Shown here: one piece after another, positions 35,776 to 49,490 of the stretch
Position numbering within the stretch: the stretch's first letter is position 1
How the letters are laid out: every line of letters starts with the position of its first letter
Assembly (NCBI GenBank): GCA_029961685.1
Contig: JARWKL010000001.1
Coordinates: 60,809,314-60,873,313 of the forward strand
DNA length: 64,000 nucleotides
Direction: 5' to 3'
Source: Aristolochia californica
Lineage: Eukaryota; Streptophyta; Magnoliopsida; Piperales; Aristolochiaceae
Program-made: the position numbers and the translations under genes
The notes under the pieces: model-generated
Seen by the model: the letters and a program-made list of their open reading frames with translations, nothing else
Told to the model about the DNA's origin: nothing
The model's database searches: none

Positions 35776-38700
35776 ATGGGAAATAAGGATTCGGTGGAAC
35801 ACTTTCATCCAAGGGACTATACACGACAACCTTCTTATCCTTCTTACCCTTCTAACCCTTCTAACCCTTCTAACCCTTCTATCCCTTCTAATTCTTCTTA
35901 CCCTTCTAACTCTTCATACCATGTGGGAACTTCCGCAGAATTGAGACATCAATCGAAACGTGCTTCGTATATAGCAGATAATTTCAGTTCCCTTGATGAG
36001 GTATTTAAGTATAAAACTCTTTGCCACTCCTGTTTTACTGAATTTGTTATTCACACACAAGCTTAATGTATGCGTGTAGTATTCTTGGATTTGTCAACCA
36101 TATAAAATCCAGTGGGGTTCAAAAGCCACTTTAAATTACCAGTCTTCCTTTTCTTATCTGTTTAATACGATTATATTAAATCTCAATTCAAACGAACAAC
36201 ATGATATTTTGGAGCACAATCAGACACTAGATATCATGTTCCTGTTGGTACAATGTGCCTCAAACTATTGTGGCTGTCAGGTCTGTATTTCCTGTATGGA
36301 TGGAAGGCTATGCTAATGTTTTCATTACGGGATTACTTTACATCTTAGTGAACATATAAAAAAAAATTCTATTTTGGGGTCATATGTCTTTGGTAGGGAT
36401 AAGTATTTTCTGCCTGTTTCTCTTTCTAGGTCATTTCTGCGTTGAGAGATTCTGGCCTCGAGTCATCAAATCTAATTCTTGGCATCGATTTTACAAAGAG
36501 CAATGAATGGACAGGTTGTACTGTTGGTCCTTATGCACTTCAACTTAGATATTCAGTTATTTGTGTAAATCAATTTTTGCTCTCTTGAGCAAGACCTATA
36601 CTTTACTTGAATATGGAGATGTGACCCTTTAATGGTTGTAGGTAGGTATTCATTTAACCGGAGAAGTCTTCATGCAATTGGTGACATTCCTAATCCATAT
36701 GAACAAGCAATCTCCATTATTGGGCGTACATTATCTCCTTTTGATGAGGACAACATGATACCATGTTTTGGATTTGGTGATGGTAAGTCACTGTCACTGA
36801 GAACAAAGAGGTGGCAAACTAGGACATTTTTTCATTGTCTTTTCGTCTTGTGCAGCATCGACTCATGACAAGTATGTGTTTAGCTTTTACCCTGACCACC
36901 GTCATTGTCAGGGTTTTGAGGAGGCTCTTGCACGTTATAGAGAGATAGTTCCTCATTTGAGGCTGTCAGGTTAGTCACAGTTTCATTCCACTTTCGGCTA
37001 GTAAGCTCCTAGGGGCAACTCCAACTATTTGGTGGTGTTTAACTCGGTGCCTTTTCCAAGTAACAAGACACTAATTCTGAATCACTAGTAAATTTTTTGG
37101 AAGATATTTAATTGTTCATGGTCTTTCTAGCATGCCTCCAATATTGCTAACTCTTGAAACAAGATTTCAATTGGTATTCCTTGATATTCTTTTGTCATCC
37201 CCATAGTTCATTTACAAAATCTATCTTCTGCAAGCGTATGAGTTGAAAATGTCTTTTTTAAAATAGTATTCTCATCTGAGCCTAGTGGCTGCATGTCATA
37301 GGCTTGTTGGCCCCACAAAATTTGGGAGAAATGTTTATTGTTGATGCTTGTTTTTGGTTTGGATTCAGTATAGTGGCTTAAGTCTACATACTATATTCAA
37401 ATGATCCTCAATGCTTTATGTGGTAAGCTTACATATTCACTTTTTTTTTTTCTTCTATAATCTTCATCATGTGGATATCGTTGCGACTGCATTGATGAAC
37501 ATGGCACATGTGTAGTTGGGCAAAGATGCTTTCAAATATGGAGTTATGGTAGCATCAACCACATGTCTTGGGTTATATACTTAAATAACCGGACATATTG
37601 TTTCAAATAGGTTCGACCATTCTGTGACTGTAAGCTTTTGCTAGAGGTGCCTTAGAATTTTATACATTTATTCAAATTGATGTTTAATTGTATTCTATGA
37701 AGTCTGTACCTATAGTCTGTGAACTTGCTTGATCCATCAAGTGCACACCCTTACTCAACACCCTCTTTGCCATCCTCCTGTCATTGTTACAAAAGTATTA
37801 AACTTGTACATCCTCGAATCTTGTTCCGTTCTGCTTCATCATATTCTTCTGTGGAATTTTTTTAGGTCCTACGTCATTTGCTCCGTTGATTGAAGCTTCT
37901 ATGGACATTGTCGAGAGAAGCAATGGACAATATCATGTTCTTGTAATTATTGCAGATGGCCAGGTGAATAAATTATGTTTACTTTTAAGTTCTAGAAGTA
38001 CTTCATTTTTCTTAGATCCATTTGCTTATTATTGGGACTCTTTCTCTTCACTATCTACACATTAGGTTACCAGGAACCCTGATGTTTCCCCTGGAAGTCT
38101 TAGCTCACAAGAACAGGCGACAATAAATGCTATGGTCACTTCTAGGTACAAGAGCGAGCTTTCACTTGCAGTTCGGATTGATCTTTCTGTTCCAATTTGT
38201 TCTAAAGGAAGCCTTGTTTCTTCTTGGTTCAGTCAGTATCCTCTCTCAATTATTTTGGTTGGTGTGGGTGATGGACCATGGGATGCAATGCAGCAGTTTG
38301 ATGATAATATTCCACAACGGCACTTTGATAACTTCCAGGTGATTATTGGCACCTTAAACTCGAATGGAATTGGTTGGTATTGCAGCTATATATGCATCTT
38401 TTTAGATGTCTATCAGAGCTGTTGGTTGAAATGGATGATCAGAAGGAGGAATGATGCTTGAAATTTTCTCTCTCATATGTAACTGTACAAAGAGACAAAA
38501 ATTATCCATCACTGAATTGCTCAAATTAGATGGACATGGTGTGGTTATTAACCTATATGAATTGCTCAATGAGACAGTTTGTTTATTTGTATTTTGTTTT
38601 CTGGTGAACAGTTCATACCTGTTATGCTTTCCCATATAGTAATAATTGCCTGTTGTCTTCTGCCTCTCTCTGTTTCCTTGAGGCCACAGCTGGAACCATG

Positions 38701-40531
38701 GGTTTTTGGTTGGGCTTATCTGGTTAACCAAAGCATCAGTTATTGGGGGGAGGGGGGATGGTTCACTTGGAGGTTGTGATTTTGGAATTGCATTACAGGA
38801 CACGTTTTGGTAACCAAGATATGGATTTCAGGCATATTTATCTCCAGAATTAGAATTTTCTGGAGTTGCTGTTAGCAATGGGAGAAGAAAGAGAGAAGAA
38901 GGGAGAAATAATGAGACATGATCTGGAAAAGAGTTGGAGAAGAGAGAGGGAAGGAGAAGAGAGAGGGAAGGAAAAGTGACAAAAAGAAGTTTTCGTTCCT
39001 CCTTACTGTTTCTTTTCTTGCATAATGGATATGGAAGTCCACTTGTAGGGGAATACCATGTTTTTTCAACTGGTGCAGTGATGCAATTGCTAGCAATTCC
39101 AGTTGCACTGCCCAAGGCTTCTGTTTGATGGGTAATGATATTCCAAGAATTCCAATTTCAAACTCCACCCTCCCCTAGCATACTCATCCTCTTTAGCATT
39201 TTTCTTTCTTTAAGTAACTCATTATATTGTATTTTGCTGTGCGGTTTATTGCTTTCGAAAATTCAACTTTCTCTTTTAACTAAGAGTGACAATACAATAT
39301 GTTCTTGTGCAGTTTGTAAATTTCACAAAAATCATGGCTGAGAACAAGGAAATATCGAAGAAAGAAACATCATTTGCACTTGCTGCTCTCATGGAGATCC
39401 CATTTCAGTACAAGGCTACCCAGGACCCTAGGTTTATAGGGTAGGCTATACAACTTAAAGATTGGACTATCTTTATTTTCAAATAACAAAAGATGTGTTG
39501 AACTGAACTAAGCTACATGATTTAGATTGCAGAAAGTGAGGGTCCCAGGTCCACTGCCCCTTCCTCCTCCTCGTGAAGTGATTGAGCATGATAATATGGT
39601 TCAGACAATCCCTCATTTTACTAGCTTTGAACCGACTGGACATGAACAAAATAACCCCACGGTGCAGGTAGAAATTTTCTACACATACATGCAAGCATGA
39701 AGAAATACACACAATGAAATGCACATTGATTGAGTTCAATTCTATTGGTTTATAACGTTACTAAGAAAATCCTGTGTTTTTGGTATTGGAAGGATTGCCC
39801 TATTTGCCTAACAAATCCGAAGGACATGGCATTTGGATGTGGTCATCTTGTAAGTTTTTCCCTGAAATTACGTTAGCTCTCAGAGATTGAAGCCGCTGCT
39901 GATTGATAACATAGTGGCATGTCAGTCTGTGAATCTATCTTTGAAGAATGTCATGTTTTAGGGATTGCTGCATGCATTTCACTTCCCTACTTTTTTTTTT
40001 TAATGTTGATTACACCCGAATACCATACCTGGTACTTCTAGTGAGACTGGAACAAAAGACCTTACACTAGAAACTCCCCCTTGCTGTTATTGGGCCAAAC
40101 GCTCAATGAATGGTTGCTTCTCTACTTTGTGTAGGTATTCCACGATGGCTTGTATTTAACAGGTTTTCACATGATTATATCATCAAGGTGGCTTTTCTAG
40201 AAATTTTCTAAAGTTTTATAAATCTGCAATAGTTGATGGCTTGTTCTATTCCCACTGTAGCTCTCTTTATCTGCCGCCCAAACCTTGCTGCTAATGTTGA
40301 AATGCTCGGACTGTTGTGTCAGAAATTTCTGTCTTGCTTGATTGCTTTTATCCTAATGTTGTAAAATGCAAGTCTTGTGACATACCAGTGAGTCTAGTAA
40401 GAAGAGCAAGTGTAACTGCCTCTAATGTGTTTTTGCTGCTCCAGACTTGTAAGGACTGTGGTGCAACATTGTCAACTTGCCCCATGTGCCGTGCGCCCAT
40501 AACGACACGCTTGAAACTGTATTCCTCTTGA
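35776..40531 (+). CDS. RGLG: RGLG-type E3 ubiquitin ligase (VWA/copine plus RING)
   Basis: Eleven coding exons (35776-36000, 36430-36514, 36642-36782, 36856-36969, 37866-37963, 38066-38145, 38233-38338, 39313-39440, 39526-39667, 39793-39849, 40445-40531) give 420 residues. MGNKDS at the N-terminus fits an N-myristoylation site. Residues about 15-50 are Pro/Ser/Asn/Tyr repeats. The VWA (copine) domain follows, with [10 protein letters not shown] (DxTxS metal site), [35 protein letters not shown] and [10 protein letters not shown]. The C-terminus is a complete C3HC4 RING ([24 protein letters not shown]). The family attaches K63- and K48-type ubiquitin chains and acts at the plasma membrane in auxin, drought and ABA responses. 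Exon 9 must begin at 39526; the next AG would create a stop. Borders by eye. Confidence 0.93.
35838..35922 (+). repeat. coding 9-bp minisatellite in RGLG exon 1
   Basis: Tandem units of the type CCTTCTAAC encode repeated Pro-Ser-Asn, with variants reading Tyr, Ile or Ser at the third place. The family normally has a Pro/Tyr-rich N-terminal linker here, so this is a repeat-expanded form of a disordered region. Unit number may vary between alleles. Confidence 0.8.
39990..40080. repeat. dispersed repeat copy in RGLG intron
   Basis: T-tract, TTTAATGTTGATTACAC and later TTACACTAGAAACTCCC. It shares its order of motifs with 15251-15390 in the ATG9 intron. Confidence 0.55.
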
Positions 40532-41544
40532 AGAGAAGACAACATGAGCAACCACAGGAGTGTCCATGAAGATTTGAGCCCCATCAGTCTGACTTTGCTA
40601 AGGCTCTTGTTGGTATCCACAAGCAAAGTAGAAATGGAGAATGACAGAAGTAGGAAAACTCAAAAGGTAAAAGCAACAATGTGCTTGCAGGATCCAAAAA
40701 CAGGCTTTCTTGGCAATGTTTCATCTCGTGCTAAAATAGTTTTTAGATGTGTGATTCTACTTGTATTCAACACTTGTTCAGTACTTAATAGTCTTTCTTC
40801 AAATAAGATCAGAAGGAAGAAGGATCCAACTGTGAGTATTTTTTTGGAGAAATCTTCTGTGAATTGTATTATTTTGTGGGGTTCACATCAATTGTATTGG
40901 ATAGTTTAATTCCTTAAAAAATCAGAAATGTCAATGAATGACCTAAAAAAATATCACTGTGCAGTCCATACCCAATAGTTTTACTTTGCTGTAAATCTTA
41001 TCACCTAATGAATTATGTTCCATATATTATGAAAAGGTTTTAATATTATAATATGAAGTATAATAGTTGATTTAATGGATAATATGCCAGTTTTGATCTT
41101 CTTCTTCTTAGTGTTCAAATGAGAAAAGAAGACCTCCAATGGAAGCAAAGTTGATATATATCTTGGATTTTTTATTTATTTATTTTATGTAATACATGAA
41201 CAAAATAGGGTTGCCAATCAAACCGGTTTGGTTTTGATGAGTCCGATTCAATGCAAATCAGCAAGGCAGATGATCCAATGAAAGCAATGTTGTAAGAATC
41301 CGTTCAAAATGTGGATTAGATATAAGTTTATTGGTTGAATATGGGTGAGCATATTCGTGGACGAAAAAATTAGCTAATAAAACCGGTCTGGTTTGACGAC
41401 TCCGGTTCAACTCAAATCGGCAACGCTTCCGGTTCGATGACCGGTCCGATATTTACGACATAATAGTAGGCATAGAGCGCGAGCTCAAGCCCTTTCACTC
41501 TGTGGTGAACTCTTCCAGCTTTCCCGCTCCAGCTGTGCGCCGAG
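40532..41544. other. RGLG 3' UTR and NSUN5 promoter
   Basis: About 1 kb. The first 400 bases are probably the RGLG 3' UTR. A pair of direct repeats rich in CCGGTT lies at 41218-41262 and 41380-41424, within 330 bases of the NSUN5 start. The last 60 bases are GC-rich and may be its leader. Confidence 0.5.
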
Positions 41545-44500
41545 ATGGCTCGCCGGAATCGGCTGAAGCCGGCTGCCGCCGACGATTCTAAGAGCGGCCG
41601 AAAATGTAGCCAAGCTGATCGTGCCTCGTACTTTGCTCGAAGAGAGGCTGCGAAGATCCTTCGCTGCGTCCTCCAGGGCGATGCCCAGCGCAAGGCAGTT
41701 GCCTCCATTAAATCCCTGGTTTACAGTCCTTCTGTCCGCAATAAAAAAGCCACCTTTGCTCTCGTTTGCCAAACACTCAGATGTAAGCTTTCATTTCGTC
41801 GGTGTTCAGAGATATCATACTTGTTGATTGTGTCAAATCAAATGAAAGACTAACGAAATATGTACTCCTAATTCACTGAATCTTGTTTCTATGATAATAA
41901 TGAGCTCTTGGGTTTGTCCGTTTAGTGTTTTAAATGGGGATATAGAAAGTTCTGAATTTGAGAATTGCTCTTTGGTTTTTAGCAGATCTTCCTATTATCA
42001 AGGATGTATTGTCGACAAGCGATGTGTTAAATAGCAAGTGGAAGGTGGTCTACTGTCGTTATCTCTTGTCTACGTACTGCTTAGTTTTTCCAGTCGTGCT
42101 ACTAGCTGATGAACTGAGAAACGACGAGTTTTTTGGCACTTCGTTTTAACTTGTTGCTCTTGTATCGTCTTTCTCTCTATTTGGCAGAGGCAGGAGGAAT
42201 TGATGTATATGATTGCGTACGACATTCTTTTTGGACAGGTTATTCTCTTACATAATTGAGAATGCAATGAAAAAAACTTAATTCTGTTCATGTTCTGTAC
42301 TTTTTATGTTTAATGCAAAACGAGATCATCCACATGGTGCAAATGCTCATACCATAGCTATAATTGGAAATGCTTATTCTCTTCTTGTACTAATGCTGCT
42401 AATTTTGTGTCCTGTTTTCATGGCTTGATTCTTGGCATAATTTTTTCCTCCAGGACGTTAAGTTACAGGGCGATGCAGAGAAATTTCTCTTGCTTCGGAA
42501 GAATGCCCTACAAACAGCGTTAGCTAGGCTTTTAGTGAGAGAAAAAGTGAAAAGTGTCGATGGCCTATTGCTAAAATATTCTCAAGCTCCAGGTTTATCT
42601 TCGTGCTCTTTGAGATGTTTAAATGAATATACAAAAGTTGCTATTATGCTTCTTGTGTTGCCCTTTGTTATTCAAATACTTCCAAGCAAATTGGTTGAAT
42701 CATCTGTCCTTGTGTGAAAAAAAATGAAAGTGTGGTTTAAAGATTAATTACTTAATTCAAATCTATATTTTATTAATTTTAGAATTCCAGACTTGTTGAA
42801 CCCTTCAGTGACCTAACTGTGCACCTAGATGAACAAACCTTTTAACTTGAACTTCAAATGAAATGAATCTGTCAGCGATCAGGAGTGACTAAGCGTTTTC
42901 TCTGAAGTCAGATTTAGGCAATAGCTAATTGATGCATGAGCAGAAAAACTTTTAGTTAACTTGTTCAGTTTTTGGCGGAGAAATTCCCTTGTTAATTGTA
43001 GACTTATTTTTTCCTTACAGATGTTTCCAGTCCTCGATATGTTCGTGTCAATTCATTGAAATTGGATATTGAATCAGCAATTCAAGAATTGGGAAAAGTT
43101 GATATGGTAATCTTTTTTATATCACTAGAGAGAATTTATTTGCTTAATGCACTGCTTAGAAAAATTCTTGCTGTGGAGCTGTTTTGTCTGTTTTGGTGTC
43201 TATTTTATTTCCCCCCATCTTGAAAGGTTTCTTATATACTCTTCAATTGAAAAAGAAAAAAAGGTTCTTACATATTTGACCTTGTGTCCCATTAATAAAT
43301 TTGTTGATACCATTGAAAATATAAAACTAATGTGCAAATGCATTTGTGGTTAAAAAGGGAAAGAAGGAAATATTTACTTATCCACTTCATTTTTTCTTTT
43401 TTGGTTTTGCATGGGTTTCTTTCCTTTTATCTGTTCATATACTCTTTTACCATCAAGAGTTTTTCCTAAATATTATGAACTGGTGGTGAACATATCTTTC
43501 TTTTTATATTGTTTGTACTTCTGAAAATATTCTCTACCCGCTTGCTCATTATCTGGTGTTAACTAGGTAGTTAATGTCGCAATGAGTACATTGACATAAT
43601 TTTTAGCTGTCAATGTTGCTTTTCGTTACACTGACAATATATGATATGTTTGATAGGTCACCAAAGATGACATGGTTTCAGACTTGTTGGTGCTACCAAG
43701 TGGCACAGATTTGCATGATCATCCTTTAGTCGTGAATGGAAGTGTTTTCCTACAAGTAAGATGCATGTTTTTTTTTAATTTACTTTTTTCCCCCTCACCT
43801 TGTGTGATTTATAGGATCATTAGTACAACCATAAGCCCATTCCATTCTAACAAAAGAAACAAGAAACTGAAATCCCAGTTAGCTTTTTCACCTGCAGATG
43901 CATGTTTTGCATGTTTGTTTATTTCTACTCATCATGGTGCTCTGTGACACAAATTCTTTAACCTTGCTTTTTAAGCTGTTAACTTATTCATTTATTATGG
44001 TCCATTTTTTTATTTTTTATATTCATCTGCAGGGTAAGGCAAGTTGTATGGTAGCAGCGGCATTATCACCGGAACCTGGATGGGTGGTTAGTTGCTCAGA
44101 GGCCATTTACATTTGTTTTATGAGTAATTAACTATTTAAAACCATATCAAGTAGCATTGTTTGAAAGGCAAAGGGAAAAGGCAGAAAAAGGAAAATGAAA
44201 TGAAGAAAGCTTGCAACTTGTTTACACTTTTGCAAAACAAATGAGATGTTTGATTGCTGGTCTCAAACTCACACACCACACCGGCAGAAAGATTATTGTT
44301 CAATCTGGCACAGTTCAGTTACAATTCTATATATGACTTCCACCCAGATTAAAATCAATCTCTTACCACTTCTGCAAAGCAAGTGAAATATCAGTTTTGG
44401 TTTCCTAAAGTTGAAGCAACTGTCTGTAGTCGTCTCTTGAACTGCAAATAGAATTTTATCATTATAATTGGCGGAGCAAATATTGGGTGTAGCAAAAAAC

Positions 44501-47500
44501 CATCCTTGGTGTCTAGCTGGTGGCCTGGCCAGTTCCTATTCAAGCTGGTTTAATCAGGATTACCCACTGGTTAGATCAGTAAGTCGTTGTGATGAATATG
44601 TAATTTACTTTTTTAAACAAAGTAATAACTTATACAAATCCAAGTAAAATTCTTTAAAAATTACTTATTCTTGATGATCTGTCTGTGAAGGTTCTTGATG
44701 CTTGTTCAGCTCCAGGAAACAAAACTGTTCATCTTGCTGCCCTGATGAGAGGGAAGGGGAAAGTTATAGCATGTGAACTTAATGAAGAAAGGGTTAAACG
44801 TCTGGAAGATACTGTCAGACGATCTGGAGCTTCTAGTATCCTTTTCATGTATCTGTGTCTTTCATAGATTATACTGTTACTTTATGAATTAGAAAACCTA
44901 CAATTATCTTAAGATTATTTCTGCCTTATTTCTTGTTTGGAGGTCAACTAAATGGGAGGAAAGTTTCCTAACTGCTAATTTATTTATGCCATTGGTGGAT
45001 CTTTTGTAATGAGTTTTGACTGATTTTTTGGCCAAAAAGAGGTCAGATGCTCATAGGAGACTCTGAACGTGGGTATATGATCTCAAAATCCCATTATCTG
45101 CCATTTATTTCTTTATTGTCATCAATTTCGACTTTCTATTGTCAGTATGGCCTCTCTTGATATCATTATTTTCATCAGAGCTCAATACGTTTACCCTTTG
45201 ACTTCAATCGATAGTGGAATACCCTTATCCCTTCTTGTTCTTAACATCACTACAAGATATTAAAGTTATTCATGGTGATTTTTTGGGCATAAATACAGAG
45301 GATCCTATGTATTCAAAGGTAAATTACTGTATAAGCCTGATGGCTTTCCTCTGTTTCTTTATATATAACAAAGTGCGGTTGTTTTTGTCAAGGTATCTAT
45401 TAGTTGACATTCACATCCTTTACTTTGTTTGGTTTAGCTGTCACAATCAACATAAATATCTAGTCTTTCAAAAAGGAATCATAAATCAAAATGAACTCAA
45501 AATCCTATGATGCTTTTCTAGAACTGGGTCTGTGTTTCATGGCTGTTCCTGCCTACTTTTGTATGTTCTGTCAGAAGGCAAGGACTTCAAAAGAATGTGG
45601 TTTTGCTAGTATTGAAAATGTAGAGTGGTGGCCTTTTTGCTCTGTGTTGGTTTTTTTCTTTTTTTGAAGAAGTAGCTTGTCTCCTTAGTGCTAAAGACAC
45701 GAGTTGTATGATCTATAGAACAAATCCTGTTCAAGTACGGTCGTTTTTGCTCTTTATTGTTAACTTTAGAATTTATTGGATAGGAAACAGAAGTAGGCAA
45801 AATCTATGGAAGTAACTTTGTCTATGCTTAGAAAGTAAGACTTTGATGCATGTGATCCCGAAGCATGCTAGTGTTGGGCTCCATCAGTATATGCTGGTTA
45901 TGAGAATGTATGTCAGAAACAATTTAACTTACCTTAATATTCCCAGTTTCTGTAGTTTGTATCATGTTAGCCTTGTCCCAATTATGTTGTTTTGGATATA
46001 TCCACTTCCATCATTTTGTTCCATTCTTAGCAAACTCCATTGCAAGCTACTCTTCGTCAAGTCCTTCCTCCAAATTTCCATCCATGTTAGTTTTGGTCCA
46101 AATACTTGTACATTACAGCCACTGTCATTCACTCCATACTTCTATCAGTTAAGCATAGACTTTTGTCCATCTTCTTCGTGTCAACTATTGTATGAAATGT
46201 TTGTTCAGAAATAAGGCAATTACTTTGTAGGAAAGATATCAACAAGTTGTTAATTCAATCAGAGTATTTCATACTACACCTTGGCTCGTTTTTTTTCCTC
46301 CCTGAATGATACTTTACCTTTGCTTTTGCCCATTGTCTTAGTGTTTTTTGTGTCTGCAGGTTCGTGCCATTCTTTTAGATCCATCCTGTTCTGGTTCAGG
46401 AACCGCTAATAAGAGACTGGATTATCTGCTTCCATCACATACTACAGGTGATTCTTTTACTCTCTTGTAATTATGGATCAATCCTTCCAACTAACATCTT
46501 TCGGACAGTTTTTTAGTACTTAAGATGAATTTGTTGTACTTAATGGTATGTACAATATAATGATGAATTTAACATGAGCAAAAGTCAATTATTCAAACCT
46601 GATTTGAGTAGTTTAACTAACATTTTAACCTGATTGGAAGCTCAAAGCAATGTCTAATTATCATCATCTGCCTCAAGCGTATGCAGCATGCCCTGGAGTT
46701 GCTTCTCTTTGTATTTTAACATTTACATATATTACCTAAGACAAGAAATCACACCAGCCTAAAGTCTTTATGCAGTACACTCATGTTTGTTGCTTTCTTG
46801 CTCCATAGATCTTTTTTGATCTAAAATAAAAACTTAGAGGCGGTGCGTGCGTTCTCTTTCTTATTGTATATTTGTTTAAAACGAAACCTGCCCTTATGTT
46901 TATAATGCTTTATAAATTTCTTGCTAATCATTTATAGTAAACTGAGCTGTCTTTCTGTTTTGCAGGTCGTGCTGCAGATGGTAATGACAATGAAAGATTG
47001 GAGAAGCTGGCTGCTTTTCAAAGAAAGGCTCTTGAGCATGCTTTATCTTGTAAGGATAACCACAGTAAACCAGGATTCCTCTTTTATTTTTTTATACTTG
47101 CAAGTGAACTGATGGCATTTTCCAGCTATAAACTGTCCTTCCTTTTTATAATTTATTGCTGTTCTTTTCTGTGTCTTCTGGTATACACTGATGAATTATT
47201 TTATCCAATCTCAAGCAATGCAAACAGGGGTAGAGTGCTAAGGTTCTCTTTAACTACCAGTTGTTAAGTAGTTTCCTTAGGTTCCCTGATTGTTGCTGAT
47301 AGCCAGTGAGTATTTTTGAAGCTTTCATACGGGAGGTATTTGTTGCCATGAAACATAGATGCCTTTAAGGGTGCATTTGGCTTTTCTCTTTGAAAGATGC
47401 ATTCTTTAAGAGGTCTTTATAAAAAGGTCTGATTTAAAATGATTTTGAATTTGGAAACAACTTATTTAGGATTTTTTTTCCTTCAACAATATAATTTAGT

Positions 47501-48637
47501 GAGAACGGCACTATTGGCCTGATGTTGTGCTTTTAGCGTTGGTTAAGGGTATGTGTTTATTCCTTAACTCTGTCCATAAGTTATTAATAAAACAAGGGGG
47601 AGAGGTGACTAATGTAAATATCTTTCTTTCCTCCAGCAACTTGTCAACCTTTCAAGCTGCTCTTCTTCCGACTCTCTTTACTATATCTCTCTTCTTCCTG
47701 ACCTTTTTCTACTTTTATCATTTTACAATTTTTATTATTTGGAAGTTGTTACAAGTAAAATGAATAATTTTGTCCTGCGAATATGAGAACGTAAAGCAGT
47801 GAAAACTGAGACTGAAAGAGCTTCATCTCTTTTTTGAAAGAGGCAGTGTTCTAGATGTAAAAACTCTGCTTAATTTCTAAGAAAACAGGTTATAGAGCAG
47901 AGTTAAACCAGGCCTCTTGTGTTTGATCGCTTTCATGTGTGTCCAAATGTTTAGTCAATAACCAAATCTTATCCTGTCCAATTTGATTTTTTCATGTGTC
48001 TCACTGTTGCACTTGCAGTTCCTTCAGTTGAAAGAGTAGTGTACAGCACATGTTCCATCCACCAAATTGAAAATGAAGATGTTGTGGAGTCTGTTCTTCC
48101 ACTTGCTACTTCCCTTAATTTTCAGCTTGAAGCTCCATTTCCTCAATGGGAACGTCGTGGTCATCCAGTCTTTGAAGGAGGTGAGTTTTCTTGACATCCT
48201 ACTGCTTTATCATACATATTAATTTTATTTTATAGGCTAAGTATGAGCATTGAACTGTAAATTTTGATCAAATTGTTTTGCTCACAATATGCATTGTGGA
48301 CTTCTTTTCAGCTGAAAATTTGCTTAGGACCGACTTGGCTGAGGACATGGAAGGGTTCTTCATTGCACTGTTTGTTAGGAAGACAACAGCTGATTACATA
48401 GACAAACCTATTTGTGACTATGGAGAAACTTCTAGGGATTACGGGTGTACAAATTCCTCTCTCAGGGAAGTGAAGATAAACAATAAAGAGAGAAATATAA
48501 AACCCAGTCTCTCGTCTTCCCGGAACAAACTCTTGGGAAAAAGGCCTGTACTTTTTCCATTTCTGCAGATGCATAGGATGCTGCAATTTTGCAGCCTTCC
48601 ACGGGGTAGAACTCACAAGAAACATTTTGGGACCTAA
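41545..48637 (+). CDS. NSUN5: rRNA cytosine-C5 methyltransferase, NSUN5 type
   Basis: Thirteen exons (41545-41782, 41986-42044, 42188-42238, 42454-42592, 43021-43106, 43657-43755, 44033-44086, 44691-44835, 45257-45318, 46360-46447, 46966-47049, 48019-48180, 48312-48637) join in phase to 530 residues. Domains in order: an N-terminal NSUN5 region (ILFGQDVKLQGDAEK, about 100-120), the substrate-recognition part with PRYVRVNSLK, the SAM site DACSAPGNKT (about 245-254), motif IV LLDPSCSGSGTANKR with Cys about 321, and motif VI VYSTCS with catalytic Cys about 380. Both cysteines of the RNA m5C mechanism are present, so the enzyme should be active. NSUN5 and yeast Rcm1 methylate one cytosine in the large-subunit rRNA in the nucleolus. 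The last 100 residues are basic and poorly conserved. Introns are long (up to about 1 kb) and AT-rich. Borders by eye. Confidence 0.94.
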
Positions 48638-49490
48638 ACAATTGGTATTTTGGTTATTTATGATTCAGTTAGAATAGTGAAGAAAGGAAATGGAGTTAGC
48701 TGTTAAAGGCAATTGAGCCCATTATTGAAACTTTTTCCTCATCAGCAATGACCATTGATCAGAGCTTTTGTATCTTTGCTAGAGCACTGTAAACGTTTTG
48801 ATAAATGACTAAAAAAGAGTATTTCCTGAGGGCATTTGGTCATCTTCTACTGATATTGCAAAAAACAAAGTTATTGGTTGTTTTCGCGAGCAGCCAAATG
48901 GCACAATCTCTCCCTAGAAAAATATAAAGAGCCTTTCCACCCTTGGGTCTGCCCTCCACATACAAAATAAAATGTCTTCAACGACAAATTGGAATAAAGT
49001 GACAAGACTTGGCTGCAACATGAACAAATTTAACGCCTAAATGATGACAATATTGCTCAAATTGAATACAGCCACAAAAAAGCCCAAGTAGTACAGAGCA
49101 AATATCACAGTTGCTTCTGTTCATGCAACTAGGTAAAATCTACAATCGGATGGAGCTGACGAGCAGATAGACACAAAAGTTACAAGTTGCAAAGGCTTTC
49201 TGTTTTCCTGCTCAGAGTGCACAGGTGTAATTCGATTGAGTGATACTAGGAGCTGCAATGCTCATTGACCATATTTAGCAATTCATGCGCCACACACTTC
49301 TCAGGAACTCTTGTCTGTGTCCTTCACTGGATGGCACTGTTTTAAACCAGTATGAGTCAAAGGTCACCGGCACCATTTCCCAGGCCAGTTACCACAAAAG
49401 TGTTTGGTTTTGAACTCAGTGCTGCCTCTAGGCTGGCCCAACGAAAAAAGCTTGGCCTTGTACTACAATTTCACCTTTACATGACTTATA
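48638..49490. other. 3' UTRs between convergent genes
   Basis: Holds the 3' ends of NSUN5 (+) and the PMI1-related gene (-). No other feature recognised. Confidence 0.5.
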
